Shown here: piece by piece, positions 54,381-64,000 of the stretch
Position numbering within the stretch: the first letter of the stretch is position 1
How the letters are laid out: each line of letters opens with the position of its first letter
NCBI GenBank assembly: GCA_949152475.1
Contig: OX424568.1
Location: forward strand, 25,581,667-25,645,666
DNA: 64,000 bases
Direction of reading: 5' to 3'
Origin: Terebella lapidaria
Taxonomy: Eukaryota > Annelida > Polychaeta > Terebellida > Terebellidae
Made by a program: the position numbers and the translations under genes
The notes under the pieces: generated by a model
The model's database searches: none
The model's input: only the letters and a program-made list of their open reading frames with translations
Told to the model about the DNA's origin: nothing

Positions 54381-55400
54381 TAAAAAAACGAGTTGTGATC
54401 GAGTCTGACAGGGACTGAAAATGACTTTCAATGAAATTGGTATATATGTGCATTACCGGAATGATTTAACACAATAAATTTACCTGTCACTTGTTGCTAA
54501 TGTAGGATTGATGAATAAAATCATCCGACAACTGCACCAGTCCACGTTCACTTTTTCAAAATGGCTAACCACCGTGTGCGTGTAAGAATCAATCTATTAC
54601 CACCAATACAGCCAAATTTTGATGATTCCAATAACACACGTAAAATAAAACACTTTGCAATAGAAACAAAGCCCGACCGAATACCTTATCAAAAAAAAAC
54701 AAACACTGGCGTCATCGGGGGCAGACAGTGTGGTAAATGTAGTTGTTTCTACTGTACACCTGATGGAATTAGTATACAACTGCCAAACAACCCACGAAAA
54801 TAACTTAGAAATCCGAAACAAAGGCCATGGAATAGATATATGACAAGTACATAAGTACCTAATCACAAGCCAAAAGGCTAATGAGTTGATAGTATGATTA
54901 CTTGTATATTTGTTTCGCGCTGCAGCACGTTGCCTGGAGATTGTCGCGCGTGAATTTGATTACAACTCAACAACAACAGTTGTCCACACATCGAATAGTA
55001 CTGAGTACACAAACAAATAACTCAGTCTGGCACATTTCATTTTCGCCTATGCTATTTTTCTACTTTTAGGATGATTAATTCATAGCATGTGATAAAAACG
55101 AAACCAGGTTTGTGTGTTTTCTAGCACGCGGGAAAGATCTTGTTTGAAGTGGCGTAAGAATTCCAGAAAGCACTTCGGTCTCGTGCTTTCGGGTATTCTT
55201 ACGCCACTCCGAACAAGATCTTTCCCGCATGATGGAAACACAATCACATAGTTGTGTAATTATATTGCTCACGAATGAAGTTTGAAGTATTTTAAACCTC
55301 CAGTTCAAACAGTGTTGATATACATTGACCTTAAGTATGAAAACATTGTGATGAATGTTTGGACACTACATATTTGTCCGCCAAGGCCAATTTCTTAACA
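54310..55400 (+). repeat. segmental duplicate, copy 2
   Basis: Direct counterpart of 17292-17690 and 18640-18960, interrupted by repeat A at 54583-54892. Near 55150-55220 a short inverted repeat (TCTTGTTTGAAGTGGCGTAA and its partner) is specific to this copy. Confidence 0.75.
54583..54892 (-). repeat. repeat A, full-length, delimited by an empty site
   Basis: Comparison with the intact paralogue at 17545-17575 shows the insert is 310 bp. It starts (G)TAAGAATCAATC and ends GTTGATAG, with at most a TA duplication. This is the best definition of the element ends in the window. Confidence 0.85.
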
Positions 55401-56570
55401 AATCAGACTACTATGAATAATTGCACAGCACGAGGACCATTCTAAAGTATTATGGGCAATATTTGACAGAAAACTTATTTTACTCACCCTGTGTCCGCAT
55501 CAGCCTCCAAAACGTTACTAGTAGCCTTACAACGTTGACAACAACATGGCCTGACCCCTAAACAAAAGAACTAGGTCGATCAAATTGCATATGGCTCTAT
55601 GCCATTTGGTAGTGTGATTTTTATATTCTTTCCATTTCTTGTTTCTTATTGCTTTTTTCTGACATGATACTTCATTGGTGAAACTAACACACTAATCCCA
55701 AATAAATACGAAACAAATGGAATATCTGAAGATTTAGCATGCGTAAAATTGAAGTATTTTATATACCTTTTAATGTTCGTTTGATTTTTAAAAGTCTGTT
55801 CTATTTATTTCATAGGTTCTAAGACAGAATCTGCACAGCTAGCATGCAGTGGAATGGTTCGTGCATGAGGATGTCTTACAAATTAGCAACCTCAAATTAT
55901 CGTCATCCCCTTATGAAGTACATATGTCTCATGTTGAAAAGCCAAATATTTACGTATCCAACTTTCAATTTCTAAAACATAGAATCTGCATAGCTAGCAC
56001 ACAATAAAATGGTTCGTGCATGAGGATCGCTTACAAATTAGCAACCTCAAATTATCGTCATCCCCTCAAATGATGTACACATGATACATTTGAATACATA
56101 GAACAAGCATATTACAAACCAAAACAGAGACATATTACATGTGCATTTGGAGGAGAAACTGGGAGTTTTTAAATAATATAGTAATTTGATGCGCCATTTT
56201 GACCATATAAGGAAACCGATTCCGGTCCGTAACGTTAAGCATGGATCGAGCGACCGCCATGTGTGGATCTGTGGCGCGCGCGGAGGGGGAGGGCGGATAG
56301 TAACTCAGAACATGCATGATCGGGATTACTAGTATGACACGAACAACTCTGCCTGGATCCGACTCCAAATTATCTCGAATCAATTGGTATACTAATTATT
56401 TGAGATATATATTTAGGTCCCTAGATACAAATACATGTATGAGCTTTAATTCGGTTGATAAATACAGGTAAATTGAGTAAATATTCCTTTAATTACCTCA
56501 TCCGTGCTGACCATCATGCAGGCTGTCTCTGATTGTTATGAGTAGGAGGGAATACCGAATGACCAAGCAT
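55401..56570. other. non-coding stretch with a local duplication
   Basis: GGTTCGTGCATGAGGATG and TTACAAATTAGCAACCTCAA occur near 55858 and again near 56012, a roughly 150-bp direct duplication. No gene. Confidence 0.6.
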
Positions 56571-56574
56571 TGCA

Positions 56575-56900
56575 CGAATGATTGTTTCCGCGCAAAGAAT
56601 ACTTCTTTGCACGAGAAGAAATATTGTTGTCGCGCAAACAATATTGTTTTCCCGCAAACTATAGCACATTGATTTCCCATAAAGAATACTTGTTTGAACG
56701 GAAAGAAATATTGTTGTTGCGCAAACAAATATTGTTTTCCCGCAAAGAATAGTTGTTTTTGGGCAAAGAACATTGTTTTCCCGTAAAGAATAGTTGTTTG
56801 CACGGAAAGAAATATTGTTGTCGCACAAACAATATTGTTTTCTCGCTAAAAATAATTGTTTGCCTGCAAATAAATGCATATAATGTCGCGCAAAGAATAC
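56575..56900. repeat. minisatellite of CGCAAA...AATATTGTT units
   Basis: Alternating variants of CGCAAAGAATAGTTGTT and GAAAGAAATATTGTTGTCGC repeat about every 60 bp. The array abuts and appears to replace the end of the Tc1 transposase fragment. Confidence 0.85.
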
Positions 56901-56934
56901 GATCTGAAGAAAAGAATGCCTGGCAGAAAAAAAG

Positions 56935-57365
56935 CCACCGTAGTTTCTGGATATCTTGTTGAGGAATAAGACCCCATTCGGCACTAAGTGCTGTTGCAAG
57001 TTCATCAAGATTGCGCACTGGTGAGTCGATTTTCCTGATGCGTCTACCCAACATGTCCCATACATGTTCGATGACGTTCGGGAGATTTAGCAGGCCACAG
57101 CATGTGTAAGCAGTCTTCCCGGTTCTCCCAGAAGTCGTTCACAATTCTGGCTCGGTGTTGAGTTTCGTTGTCATCTTGGTATATGAATCCACGTCCTATG
57201 GTGGCAAGGCCAAAAGGAATGGCGACTGGTCCCAGGATATCACGCAGTTAACAGTGGGCTGTGAGTGTTCCGGGAATGACCACGAGTGCTGATTTGCGGT
57301 TGTAGCTGATCGCTCCCCACACCATCACGCTTCCACCTCCGAATCGGTCTGTCGACTTGATGAAA
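56935..57365 (-). pseudogene. Tc1/mariner transposase fragment
   Basis: On the minus strand: RFGGGSVMVWGAISYNRKSA, VVIPGTLTAHC, a stop, LRDILGP, GRGFIYQDDNETQHRARIV and finally VIEHVWDMLGRRIRKIDSPV with LSAEWGLIPQQDIQKL. These are the Tc1-family central and C-terminal blocks, including the second catalytic Asp (QDDN). Near the expected third catalytic Glu the WP-x-S-P-x-LNPIEHVWD stretch is shortened and frame-shifted at about 57070-57090, so the copy is dead. The N-terminal HTH and TIRs are absent. Confidence 0.8.
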
Positions 57366-58290
57366 CAGGACATCAACTAAAACGCGCGGCAACAATTTGT
57401 CGTCTGACAGGAACCCTTCTTATGGGTTTCTGCTTCTGACCAACTATCCCGACACACCACCTGACTAGTCCCAGCAATGGTCATCTTAAACCTAAAAATC
57501 GGTGGAGTGGTTAAGAAAACCATATGTCAGCCTTAGTTTCAAATCCGGTACTGAACCTGCCTATTGCTTTAAAACATGGGGCTTCGTTTTAAAGCGAACT
57601 TAATATTCCAAATTGATTTATTCCTCATCTGGACATACATGTAGGCTTATTTACCTAGAGTATTATGTTTTGGCATCGATTCAAAATAATTATTCATAAG
57701 AAATAATATCACTAACATTCACATATCTAACATTTGTGAGTGATATATACAGCCTACTCGCTTTAAAGAGAATCCCACGATTGAAGAGAGGCGGGTTCAG
57801 TACCATTCCCCCCCCCCTTCTAGGTTGGCGAGGGCCAAGTGTGATATGACATACACATACAAAAGGTTTTTGGACATAGAAAATTACAAAATTAGTTTGA
57901 CGTTGACATCTCAAATATAATCTTATAGTTATAGTGATTTTCCCTATTTGACCTTTTATGTGAAGTTGATCTTATTATTCGACCTTGACCTTAAATTTTA
58001 TTTTGGTAATTTTCTATGTGTTAATGCACATCCCTGATCAAAATTTCATAGAAAAAAATATTCTTTATTGAAGGCACAGGCTTAGATAGAATATTTGCCC
58101 ATGTTAAAGGATAGGGAAAAATCTGATTTTCAAATGGTTGCCATGGCAACAATTTTCATCCGATGTCGCCCAAAATTCAATGGGTTCTTTGGAAGATCTA
58201 TATGAATGTTTTTGATTTGAAATAATCGGATCAAAGCCCTGGATGCTAGGCTGCTAACAGACACACAAACAGACATACAAAATATATGCA
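57366..58290. other. non-coding stretch
   Basis: No gene. A short C-run at about 57808 and loose GACCTT motifs near 57950-57995 recall element P but do not form an array. Confidence 0.4.
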
Positions 58291-58296
58291 GGTCGT

Positions 58297-58612
58297 ATAT
58301 AATAATTACCTTTACATAGGGAAGCAATGTCGTAAATTGTCCCTTTCTTGGTGTGTACCTTGGCAGTCAATTTCAGTTGTATACTAATTCCTCCATCAGG
58401 TGTACAGTAGAAACAACTACATTTAACACACTGTCTGCCCCTGATGACGGGCAGGTAAATATAATAATTACCTTTACACAGGGAAGCAATGTCGTAAATT
58501 GTCCCTTTCTTGGTGTGTACCTTGGCAGTCAATTTCAGTTGTATACTAATTCCTCCATCAGGTGTACAGTAGAAACAACTACATTTAACACACTGTCTGC
58601 CCCTGATGACGC
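58297..58612 (+). repeat. tandem duplication, ~162-bp unit
   Basis: AATAATTACCTTTACA opens each unit (58301 and 58463). Each contains TTGTCCCTTTCTTGGTGTG and the inner part of repeat A up to CCCCTGATGACG. Confidence 0.9.
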
Positions 58613-58734
58613 CAGTGTGTCTTCGGATATACTATCTGGTCGGGCTTTGTTTCTAATGCAAAATGTTTTATTTTATGTTTCTTATTGGCATCATCAAAAT
58701 CTGATTGTATTGGTGGTAATAGAATGATACTTAC
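58540..58734 (+). repeat. repeat A, truncated, with partial copy at 58376-58448
   Basis: From TATACTAATTCC through GATACTTAC. The partial copy upstream arises from the local tandem duplication that starts outside the element. Confidence 0.8.
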
Positions 58735-59043
58735 ATTGGACATAGTGGACAGACTTCTTCTGGAGGTATTTTGGATGTCATGTGATCTACGGAGCTATTC
58801 ATATATTTTGTCCACATTAACTGGGATTATCTTGGATGTGTACAAATACTCTAAATACTCATGCTGAAGGTTCACATTTGTTTCAGGACCAGTGCAGCTG
58901 TCGTTCAATTGATCTTCACTCTCATCTTCTGGTCTTTCGGGAACATTGCGCTGTGAGGGGTAATTAACAAAAATGTGCACTTTTGCCAACTTCTTTTGCA
59001 CACACTGTGATATGCCCTGCACACATGGACAGTCATATTAAGT

Positions 59044-59097
59044 TTTTCATTGGCATCATCAAAATTTGGTTTATATCCACGGTAATAGGTTGATACA
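59044..59097 (+). repeat. repeat A, 54-bp terminal remnant
   Basis: TTGGCATCATCAAAATTTGG to GGTAATAGGTTGATACAT, placed exactly at the border of the inverted duplication (copy 2 begins at about 59098). Confidence 0.7.
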
Positions 59098-59202
59098 TAT
59101 ATTCCCCTGACATCAAATTTTACCGCACAACTACTCGTCCTAATATGGCGTAACTTTTCGCCCTCGTGGTATCTACAGATAAATAAACGTAGTTAGAAGA
59201 AT

Positions 59203-60120
59203 TTAGATGTGGCTGCCATGATGAAACCAATGGGATTCCACGTCCTTGACACGACAGGATACGTCCAGACAGTTCGCCAAGAGACTTCTTAATATATGGT
59301 TATCCACCATGTCTTGCACATCGTTCACTGTTATTGAGACACTGGTAGATGAACAAATCTTACTTTGTTGAGCTGCAATAACATGGTCACAAGTGAACGA
59401 AGACACTTTCCTTCGTCCATAGGCTTTCCCAACCTCTGTACATGTGTCTGATTCACAGACAATGGATTGAACTGAGTGGCTGCTGTGTATCTGGACATGT
59501 AGAGGATGCTGGTTCCCTTGAGAACTTTTGCTCACCATGTAAATTCCTTCTGAAGGTGACACAAGAACTGCTTCCAGTTTGGAGGGTGTCTGATTTGTAT
59601 GGTGCACATCCCGCATATGCCTGGCAATGTTCCTCTTGAGCATGACTGTTCCACAGATACAACATGCAGTGGCCAATGGACCAATGATTGTCTTTGGTGT
59701 CTGTTGAACTGCAGCAGGTCTTCGATGGTAACCGTCTTGCTCTTGTATCCGGATCATAAACTGGGTGCAGATTTGGCACTCATGCTTCTGTTGGTGGAAG
59801 ATGTATTCCATCACCACAGTTGGACGTTAGATGATCGGACTGCATGCTGTGCGTCGAGTGGTAATTCATGTGCTGTTTCCTCGAGAGAACTGTGCCACAA
59901 ACACAATGATAGTGGCCATAGCGCATGGCCGATGGAGTGGAACAGTCCAGGTTACACTTAGCGACAGATATCCCTTGAACTTCGTCTGCATGCTTCATGT
60001 GTGACAGCCGCATGTGAACAACAACTTTTCCATGCCTTGCCGGTTTGAACTTTTCATCAGAGCAGATCGGACAGGACAGTAGACCTTTCTGATGTGGGAG
60101 AATGTTGGAAATCCAGTCAA
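59203..60120 (-). pseudogene. C2H2 zinc-finger gene, copy 2
   Basis: Minus strand. It shows the fingers CPICSDEKFKPARHGK...HMRLSH, CVCGTVLSRKQHMNYH, CQICTQFMIRIQEQDGYH and CCICGTVMLKRNIARHMRD, then the module with QHPLHVQIHSSHSVQS. Compared with copy 1 it has a 6-bp in-frame deletion after the second finger and a frame change between the second and third fingers (59780-59817). The third finger is therefore visible only in the alternative frame. Having the same four-finger order in both copies supports a real DNA-binding protein ancestor. Confidence 0.6.
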
Positions 60121-60519
60121 TCTCTCTGCCTGAGGGAATATGTGTTTATATGCTGCGATCCATCCATCTTGCTATTCTTCTGGGGTAAGCCTCGCGATTC
60201 CTGAGGTTATGTCCTTCGATGTCAGCTGCGGTAAGCCGCCTACATCAAAATCGACAACACCATCATCGCGACACCTGCTTCTCTTCCAGTGTTGGCACTT
60301 CGGGTTAGCATGGTCAGCGGGTTATGTCCTTCGACGTCAGCTGCGGTAAGCCACCTACATCGAAGTCGACAACACCAACATAACATCAGCAGAAAACTTT
60401 TAGGCTAAAGTCAAAGTTCATCCATCATACCACCTAGACATGTTAGCCTAAAATAACCTCTGTTTCGCTCTACGATGCACCGTTTCCGAGATATTGACGA
60501 TTTTAGGACGAGGTCGAAT

Positions 60520-60710
60520 GTAAGTATCAATCTATTACCACCGATACAGCCAAATTCTGATGTTTCCAATAACAAACGTAAAATACAACATTTTGAAATA
60601 GAAACGAAGCCCGACCAAATACTTTATCAAAAGACACACTGGCGTCATCAGGTGCAGACAGTGTGGTAAATGTAGTTGTTTCTACTGTACACCTGATGGA
60701 ATTAGTATAT
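60520..60710 (-). repeat. repeat A, truncated, inside inverted duplication copy 2
   Basis: Starts GTAAGTATCAATC and breaks at AGTATAT, the same breakpoint as at 22573. Confidence 0.8.
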
Positions 60711-61672
60711 GATAAAGTGATAAATGTGATGAAAAAAGTGGCATTTACACCAAAATAAACTATCAAGTGTAAACTATCAATTTGATCCGAATCACTGAGC
60801 AATATTAAAACCATTGAAGGTCTGAACTCAGATAAACATCTATAGATATGTTCAGCTTTGTTTATTATATGGAGAATAATAGGCAATTTAATCCACTAAA
60901 TTAAGGTTATTAATCACACTAACTTTCCCATCCCAACATATCTCCGCTGGCCACAAAATAATTCTCTCCACTTTAGGTTACTTGTTCTATTTGTATCAAA
61001 GTGTACCGTGGCACATAGCTACGTCTCCTGACAGAGTGAGGAGCAAATATGTTGCTGAGTTCCTGCCGGAATGTTGAAGTCGAATAGGTGAGGGAACACT
61101 GGGAAATGGTCGTGGGTGTACTGGTGCCAATATATAAGAATATAATTTAAGAAAATAATGACAACTAAAACGTCAAAATGTGTTTGCAAAATCAATGCTG
61201 AAAAATATTTTAGACTTCACCTCCAATGAGCAGATCGGCCGCCCTTTTCAAACATTCTTCAGCCTCCTTGTTGCTGTTCCCTTGAGACATGATGAACCTG
61301 AATGTGAAAAGGATAGAAATAAATAATTAATTACCAGAATAAATTGTATTTCACTGTTCTATTGTTTATAGCGAGACAAATATAGTCAGCAAAGGCGAGC
61401 ATGGTTACTGTTGTAACCAGAACCAACAGATTAATATCCTGGGTCTACAGTGTGAATTGACCTATCGCCGACTCCGCCCACTAATTACGTATGCAATAAT
61501 ATTGACCGATAGCGTGACGTTTTTTTGTGGGCGCTGTCCGTGTAAAACCACCCGAGAAAAACTCGGACAAAGTTCGCAACGTGCGCGTGTTGACAAACAG
61601 ACGATCGTCTGTGTCATGCACATATCTATAGATAAGTGATCGATTCGATAACAAATCAATGATGCGAAGACA

Positions 61673-61905
61673 ATGGTTAAAGCATGCTGTTGCGGTACAT
61701 GCAAATCTAGATATCCCAGTAATGTAGACGACGGCGTTGTTTTTATTCCTTTCATTAAACCTTCGAAAGACATCGATTGATGCCGACTATGGATCAAACT
61801 CTGTGGACGGCCACATTCCCATCTTAATGTACAAAAAATCAACAAAGATCGATATATATTGTTCCATATTCGTTGAGCAAACAACTTGCAAAATAGCGAT
61901 TCAAC
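61673..61905 (+). pseudogene. THAP-like zinc-finger exon
   Basis: Begins MVKACCCGTCKSRYPS, then GVVFIPFIKPSKDID, a stop, CRLWIKLCGRPHSHLNVQKI and NKDRYI with CSIF in another frame. The C-x4-C start, F-P-F-x-KP, W-I-x-x-C-GRP and YICS blocks match the THAP-like DNA-binding domain found at the N-terminus of transposases and derived genes. One stop near 61767 and a frameshift near 61857 make this copy defective. Exons at 61974 and 62280 may continue it. The block before it is shared with 6808-6850. Confidence 0.6.
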
Positions 61906-61973
61906 AATGCAACTCTTCCGCATTTTAATCTTAGTCACCATCAGCTGCTACGATATCTTAACTTTTTTTGCAG

Positions 61974-62038
61974 AAGGCCATGTTCCTACCACTCGATTTG
62001 ATCCATCACAGCAAGATGATATACAGGCTTCTGACAAG
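61974..62038 (+). CDS. small exon, probably of the THAP-like gene
   Basis: TTTTTTTGCAG acceptor and GTATGT donor. Encodes GHVPTTRFDPSQQDDIQASD. Good consensus borders. Confidence 0.5.
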
Positions 62039-62279
62039 GTATGTACAACTTAGACACTATTGGGCCGATGAGCTATTGTCATGGTTCTCGTCCATCGTCG
62101 GTCTATTGTTTGTCCTCTTTCAACACGTGACCAATTAAATCCAAGTATTACAAAGTGGGCTCTGCTTGATAATATCAGAAATGGAAGTTTGACTTGCCAG
62201 CATTCATGAAAAGATGATGATCACATTCCTAAGTACAGTAACATGCAATAAATTATTAGTAAAAATGTCAAATTTTCAG

Positions 62280-62319
62280 AACAATCACGAGGAAACATTC
62301 GAGATTTTCTCAGCTGGTG
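62280..62319 (+). CDS. small exon, probably of the THAP-like gene
   Basis: TTTTCAG acceptor and GTGAGT donor. Encodes NNHEETFEIFSAG. The intron after it contains the core of a decayed TIR element (62385-62890). Confidence 0.45.
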
Positions 62320-62384
62320 GTGAGTAAAATTTCAAAGTACATGCATCCTTACACACACATTTTCCGAATAATTGACACTTACAT

Positions 62385-62890
62385 TGTTACATGCTTCTAT
62401 GAATTACTTGCAAACATCGTTATATTTACGAAAATGGGCACACAGTTCGTGACAACACATGCCAGCTTGCGACTCGTTTGTGAAATATCATCGGTTATCA
62501 ATTGAAACCAACGAAGTGCAAGTTGGTAAATCATAGAATGCTCGGAGAAATCTTTATTTATTGTTACACCATTCGACCAATTGTTTAAATTCAGTATTTT
62601 ATGAACTAAGAAGGTTTTGGTGGTTTACGCGTATCAGCCTGAGGGAGAAAACCTGCACACGCGTTACAGCCTGAGGAAACATGTGAGCGTTGTCGGGGAT
62701 GGTAGAAGTGGATATATGGATGTTTTTAAAGAATGATTTGAGGCTCCACGTACTGACGATACTCCTCATTTATCATTAAGTTCTTCCCAATCTTCATAAA
62801 TCTGAACTTGTCAATACTAAGATTTTTTCGTGTTTTTACACAGAAGCTCACCAAGTGAAAACATTATCTCTTGTTTATGTCTGTTAGTTC
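62385..62890 (-). mobile_element. decayed core of the 9251-10524 TIR element
   Basis: Reverse-complement similarity to about 9830-10345: GCTTGCGACTCGTTTGTGAA, TACGCGTATCAGCCTGAGG, ACATGTGAGCGTTGTCGGGG. The terminal inverted repeats are missing and divergence is higher than expected for a young copy. Confidence 0.7.
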
Positions 62891-62899
62891 AAAATTCAA

Positions 62900-63430
62900 T
62901 AGTGCAAAAGTTCCAAATCCTAAATGCGTGCGCTGACGAATGCTGTATGAAAGTGCAGTCTCTTATGAGGGCATGTGTTCCCGTCAATGTCTTTGGGCTA
63001 TTCGGGGTGCGGGGGGCGCCCATCATTTTGTGGTAGCGGGGCCGATGTCTAGGGTCGATTGCGTTAAGGAATTCAGCCTAGTAGAGGTTGACATACGGTT
63101 GAAGGGGGGCTAAGCCCTGTTGGTGGGTTGATATTAGGTTAATACGTGGTCTGGGTGAAGAATGGTCGGATGCATCCCTTGGGGATTGCGGGGAGGGGTA
63201 GGAGGCGGTACTCGTACCTCATTAAATATGAGTCTGAGGGTCCGTTTGTTGTATCCCCGTTGGAGGAAAAATAATGTCATTTGTTTTGAGATTTCCAGGA
63301 AGTCATCCTCTAACGAGCAGATTCTTTTTATCCTTGTGTACATGCCTTTAATGAGGTCCTTTTTGCACTGGTGAGGGTGGGCTGAGGTGGCTTCTAAATA
63401 CAGGTCGTGTTCTGTAGGTTTAAGATACAC
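62900..63430 (-). mobile_element. Penelope-like element RT fragment
   Basis: Minus-strand frame: MYLKPTEHDLYLEATSAHPH, CKKDLIKGMYTRIKRICSLE, DDFLEISKQMTLFFLQRGYN. The KPT-x-x-xYL, HP-x-xCK, R-x-RRICS-x-x-x-F and F-x-x-RGY order is diagnostic of the C-terminal part of Penelope-like reverse transcriptases. Neither the RT palm nor a clear GIY-YIG endonuclease is seen in the remaining sequence. It is a truncated fossil. Confidence 0.7.
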
Positions 63431-63451
63431 CTTAGTTACACAGAATGCACT

Positions 63452-63469
63452 GAGGGGGGGGGGGGGGGG
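63452..63469. repeat. poly(G) run
   Basis: About 18 consecutive G bases, possibly with C-rich strand structure; hard to sequence accurately. Confidence 0.9.
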
Positions 63470-63755
63470 CTGGGGTACTCTTCAACCTGGGTGCCGGTAC
63501 CCTCCTTGGCTGTGAAGAGCGATGGTGGTGTCTGAAGTGATTCTGAAGTCTGAAGTGATTGTATGCTGGTCATATAGACGTGGAATCAATGCTCAGTATT
63601 AAGTATTATTTTATAATGCGAAAACACGAACATTAGCTAGACATGGTATTCGACCAATACTTCCGTTATCAGAATGCACTGTCCGTTATTATCAGAATAC
63701 TCTTCAACCTGGGTGCCGTTACCCTCCCTGGCTGTGGAGAGCCTTGGTGGTGTCA
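63470..63755 (+). repeat. direct repeat, ~60 bp, two copies
   Basis: TACTCTTCAACCTGGGTGCC with TACCCTCC(T/C)TGGCTGTG occurs at about 63475 and 63698, 223 bp apart. Confidence 0.85.
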
Positions 63756-63889
63756 GGTTCCCTGGGAATTACAAAGATTCTGACGACAGCCTGGAAGTCA
63801 CCAATAGTTGTGCTATATACGATCATTAGCTGTGCCATATAGGAGTTCCTATATACTCACAACGCAAACATAAGCTCTATCTACAAGTA

Positions 63890-64000
63890 TTTCGTTTGTA
63901 GAGGCGAATTTGGCAAAAATGGCTGTTTTCACATTTCAAGTCATCTAAGGTCAAATTCAGGTCACCATACAAATCACCAGATATGACTTCCCATTTGAAA
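63890..64000 (-). mobile_element. edge of a P-related element
   Basis: AAGGTCAAATTCAGGTCACC and GACTTCCCATTTGAA resemble, inverted, 48015-48075. The element continues outside the window. Confidence 0.45.

Larger units (their letters stand above)
59098..61413 (-). repeat. 2.3-kb inverted duplication, copy 2
   Basis: Reverse-complement partner of 21868-24192, including the first exon, repeat A and the zinc-finger ORF. The spacer between copies is about 34.9 kb. Confidence 0.85.

Noticed and set aside
56514-57065. 183-residue minus-strand ORF
   Set aside because: A chimera of the Tc1 fragment and the minisatellite translation, not a gene.
61462-61941. 159-residue minus-strand ORF
   Set aside because: Antisense shadow of the THAP-like exon, which has recognisable family motifs on the plus strand.
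1-64000. tRNA, rRNA or snRNA genes
   Set aside because: I looked for TTCGA-type B boxes with pairing arms and conserved rRNA strings on both strands and saw nothing convincing. A covariance-model scan would be decisive.

Overview
This window is eukaryotic, AT-leaning, repeat-dense DNA. There are short exons with GT/AG borders, TATA boxes, AATAAA signals, LINE, Penelope-like, BEL/Pao, Tc1/mariner and TIR elements, and no operons. The repeat style suggests an aquatic invertebrate, most likely a lophotrochozoan such as a mollusc or brachiopod. That style includes satellite arrays carried inside a mobile unit, a (GTC)n-rich terminus and monomers built on AGGTCA motifs. This is inference from repeat style only. 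No complete, confidently functional host gene is visible; most coding signal is exon fragments or decayed mobile-element genes.

Layout. 0.5-3.9 kb: decayed multi-exon transposase-like gene and a short terminal exon. 5-7.4 kb: tandem/foldback copies of short repeat A, a TTAA-flanked MITE and a LINE scrap. 8.1-10.7 kb: Myb/SANT-like gene split by a 1.27 kb TIR element. 11.7-12.6 kb: PHD-like exons. 13.8-15.4 kb: a head-to-tail repeat A dimer and a second MITE. 15.5-17.4 kb: SET-like, DUF6589-like and NLS-bearing exons. 20-24.2 kb: a duplicated acidic ORF and a C2H2 gene that recurs inverted at 59.1-61.4 kb. 25.4-28.5 kb: satellite-carrying element P1. 28.5-29.9 kb: three 477-bp tandem units. 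29.95-31.5 kb: compact NADAR, SGNH-like and Tpt1/KptA-like genes with their own TATA and AATAAA signals. 33.1-33.5 kb: an LTR. 34.7-38.5 kb: a C2H2 ORF, a transmembrane-tail module and element P2 in reverse. 39.5-43.8 kb: DUF6589-like exon, LINE tail, double PC4-like gene and RING-like gene. 44.1-48.9 kb: second transmembrane-tail copy, BEL/Pao remnant, microexon pair and the empty-site relative of P2. 51.2-52.8 kb: LINE RT and second acidic ORF. 54.1-55.4 kb: a direct duplicate of 17.3-19.0 kb. 56.5-57.4 kb: minisatellite and Tc1 remnant. 58-64 kb: repeat A, inverted C2H2 copy, THAP-like gene, Penelope-like RT.

The most interesting part is the NADAR/SGNH/Tpt1-like cluster. Two of its three families act on NAD+ or ADP-ribose chemistry of nucleic acids, and a double ssDNA-binding PC4-like gene lies 10 kb away. 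Close behind are two paralogous comparisons of filled and empty sites. One delimits the satellite-bearing element. The other delimits repeat A, whose copies all begin with a perfect 5' splice-donor sequence.
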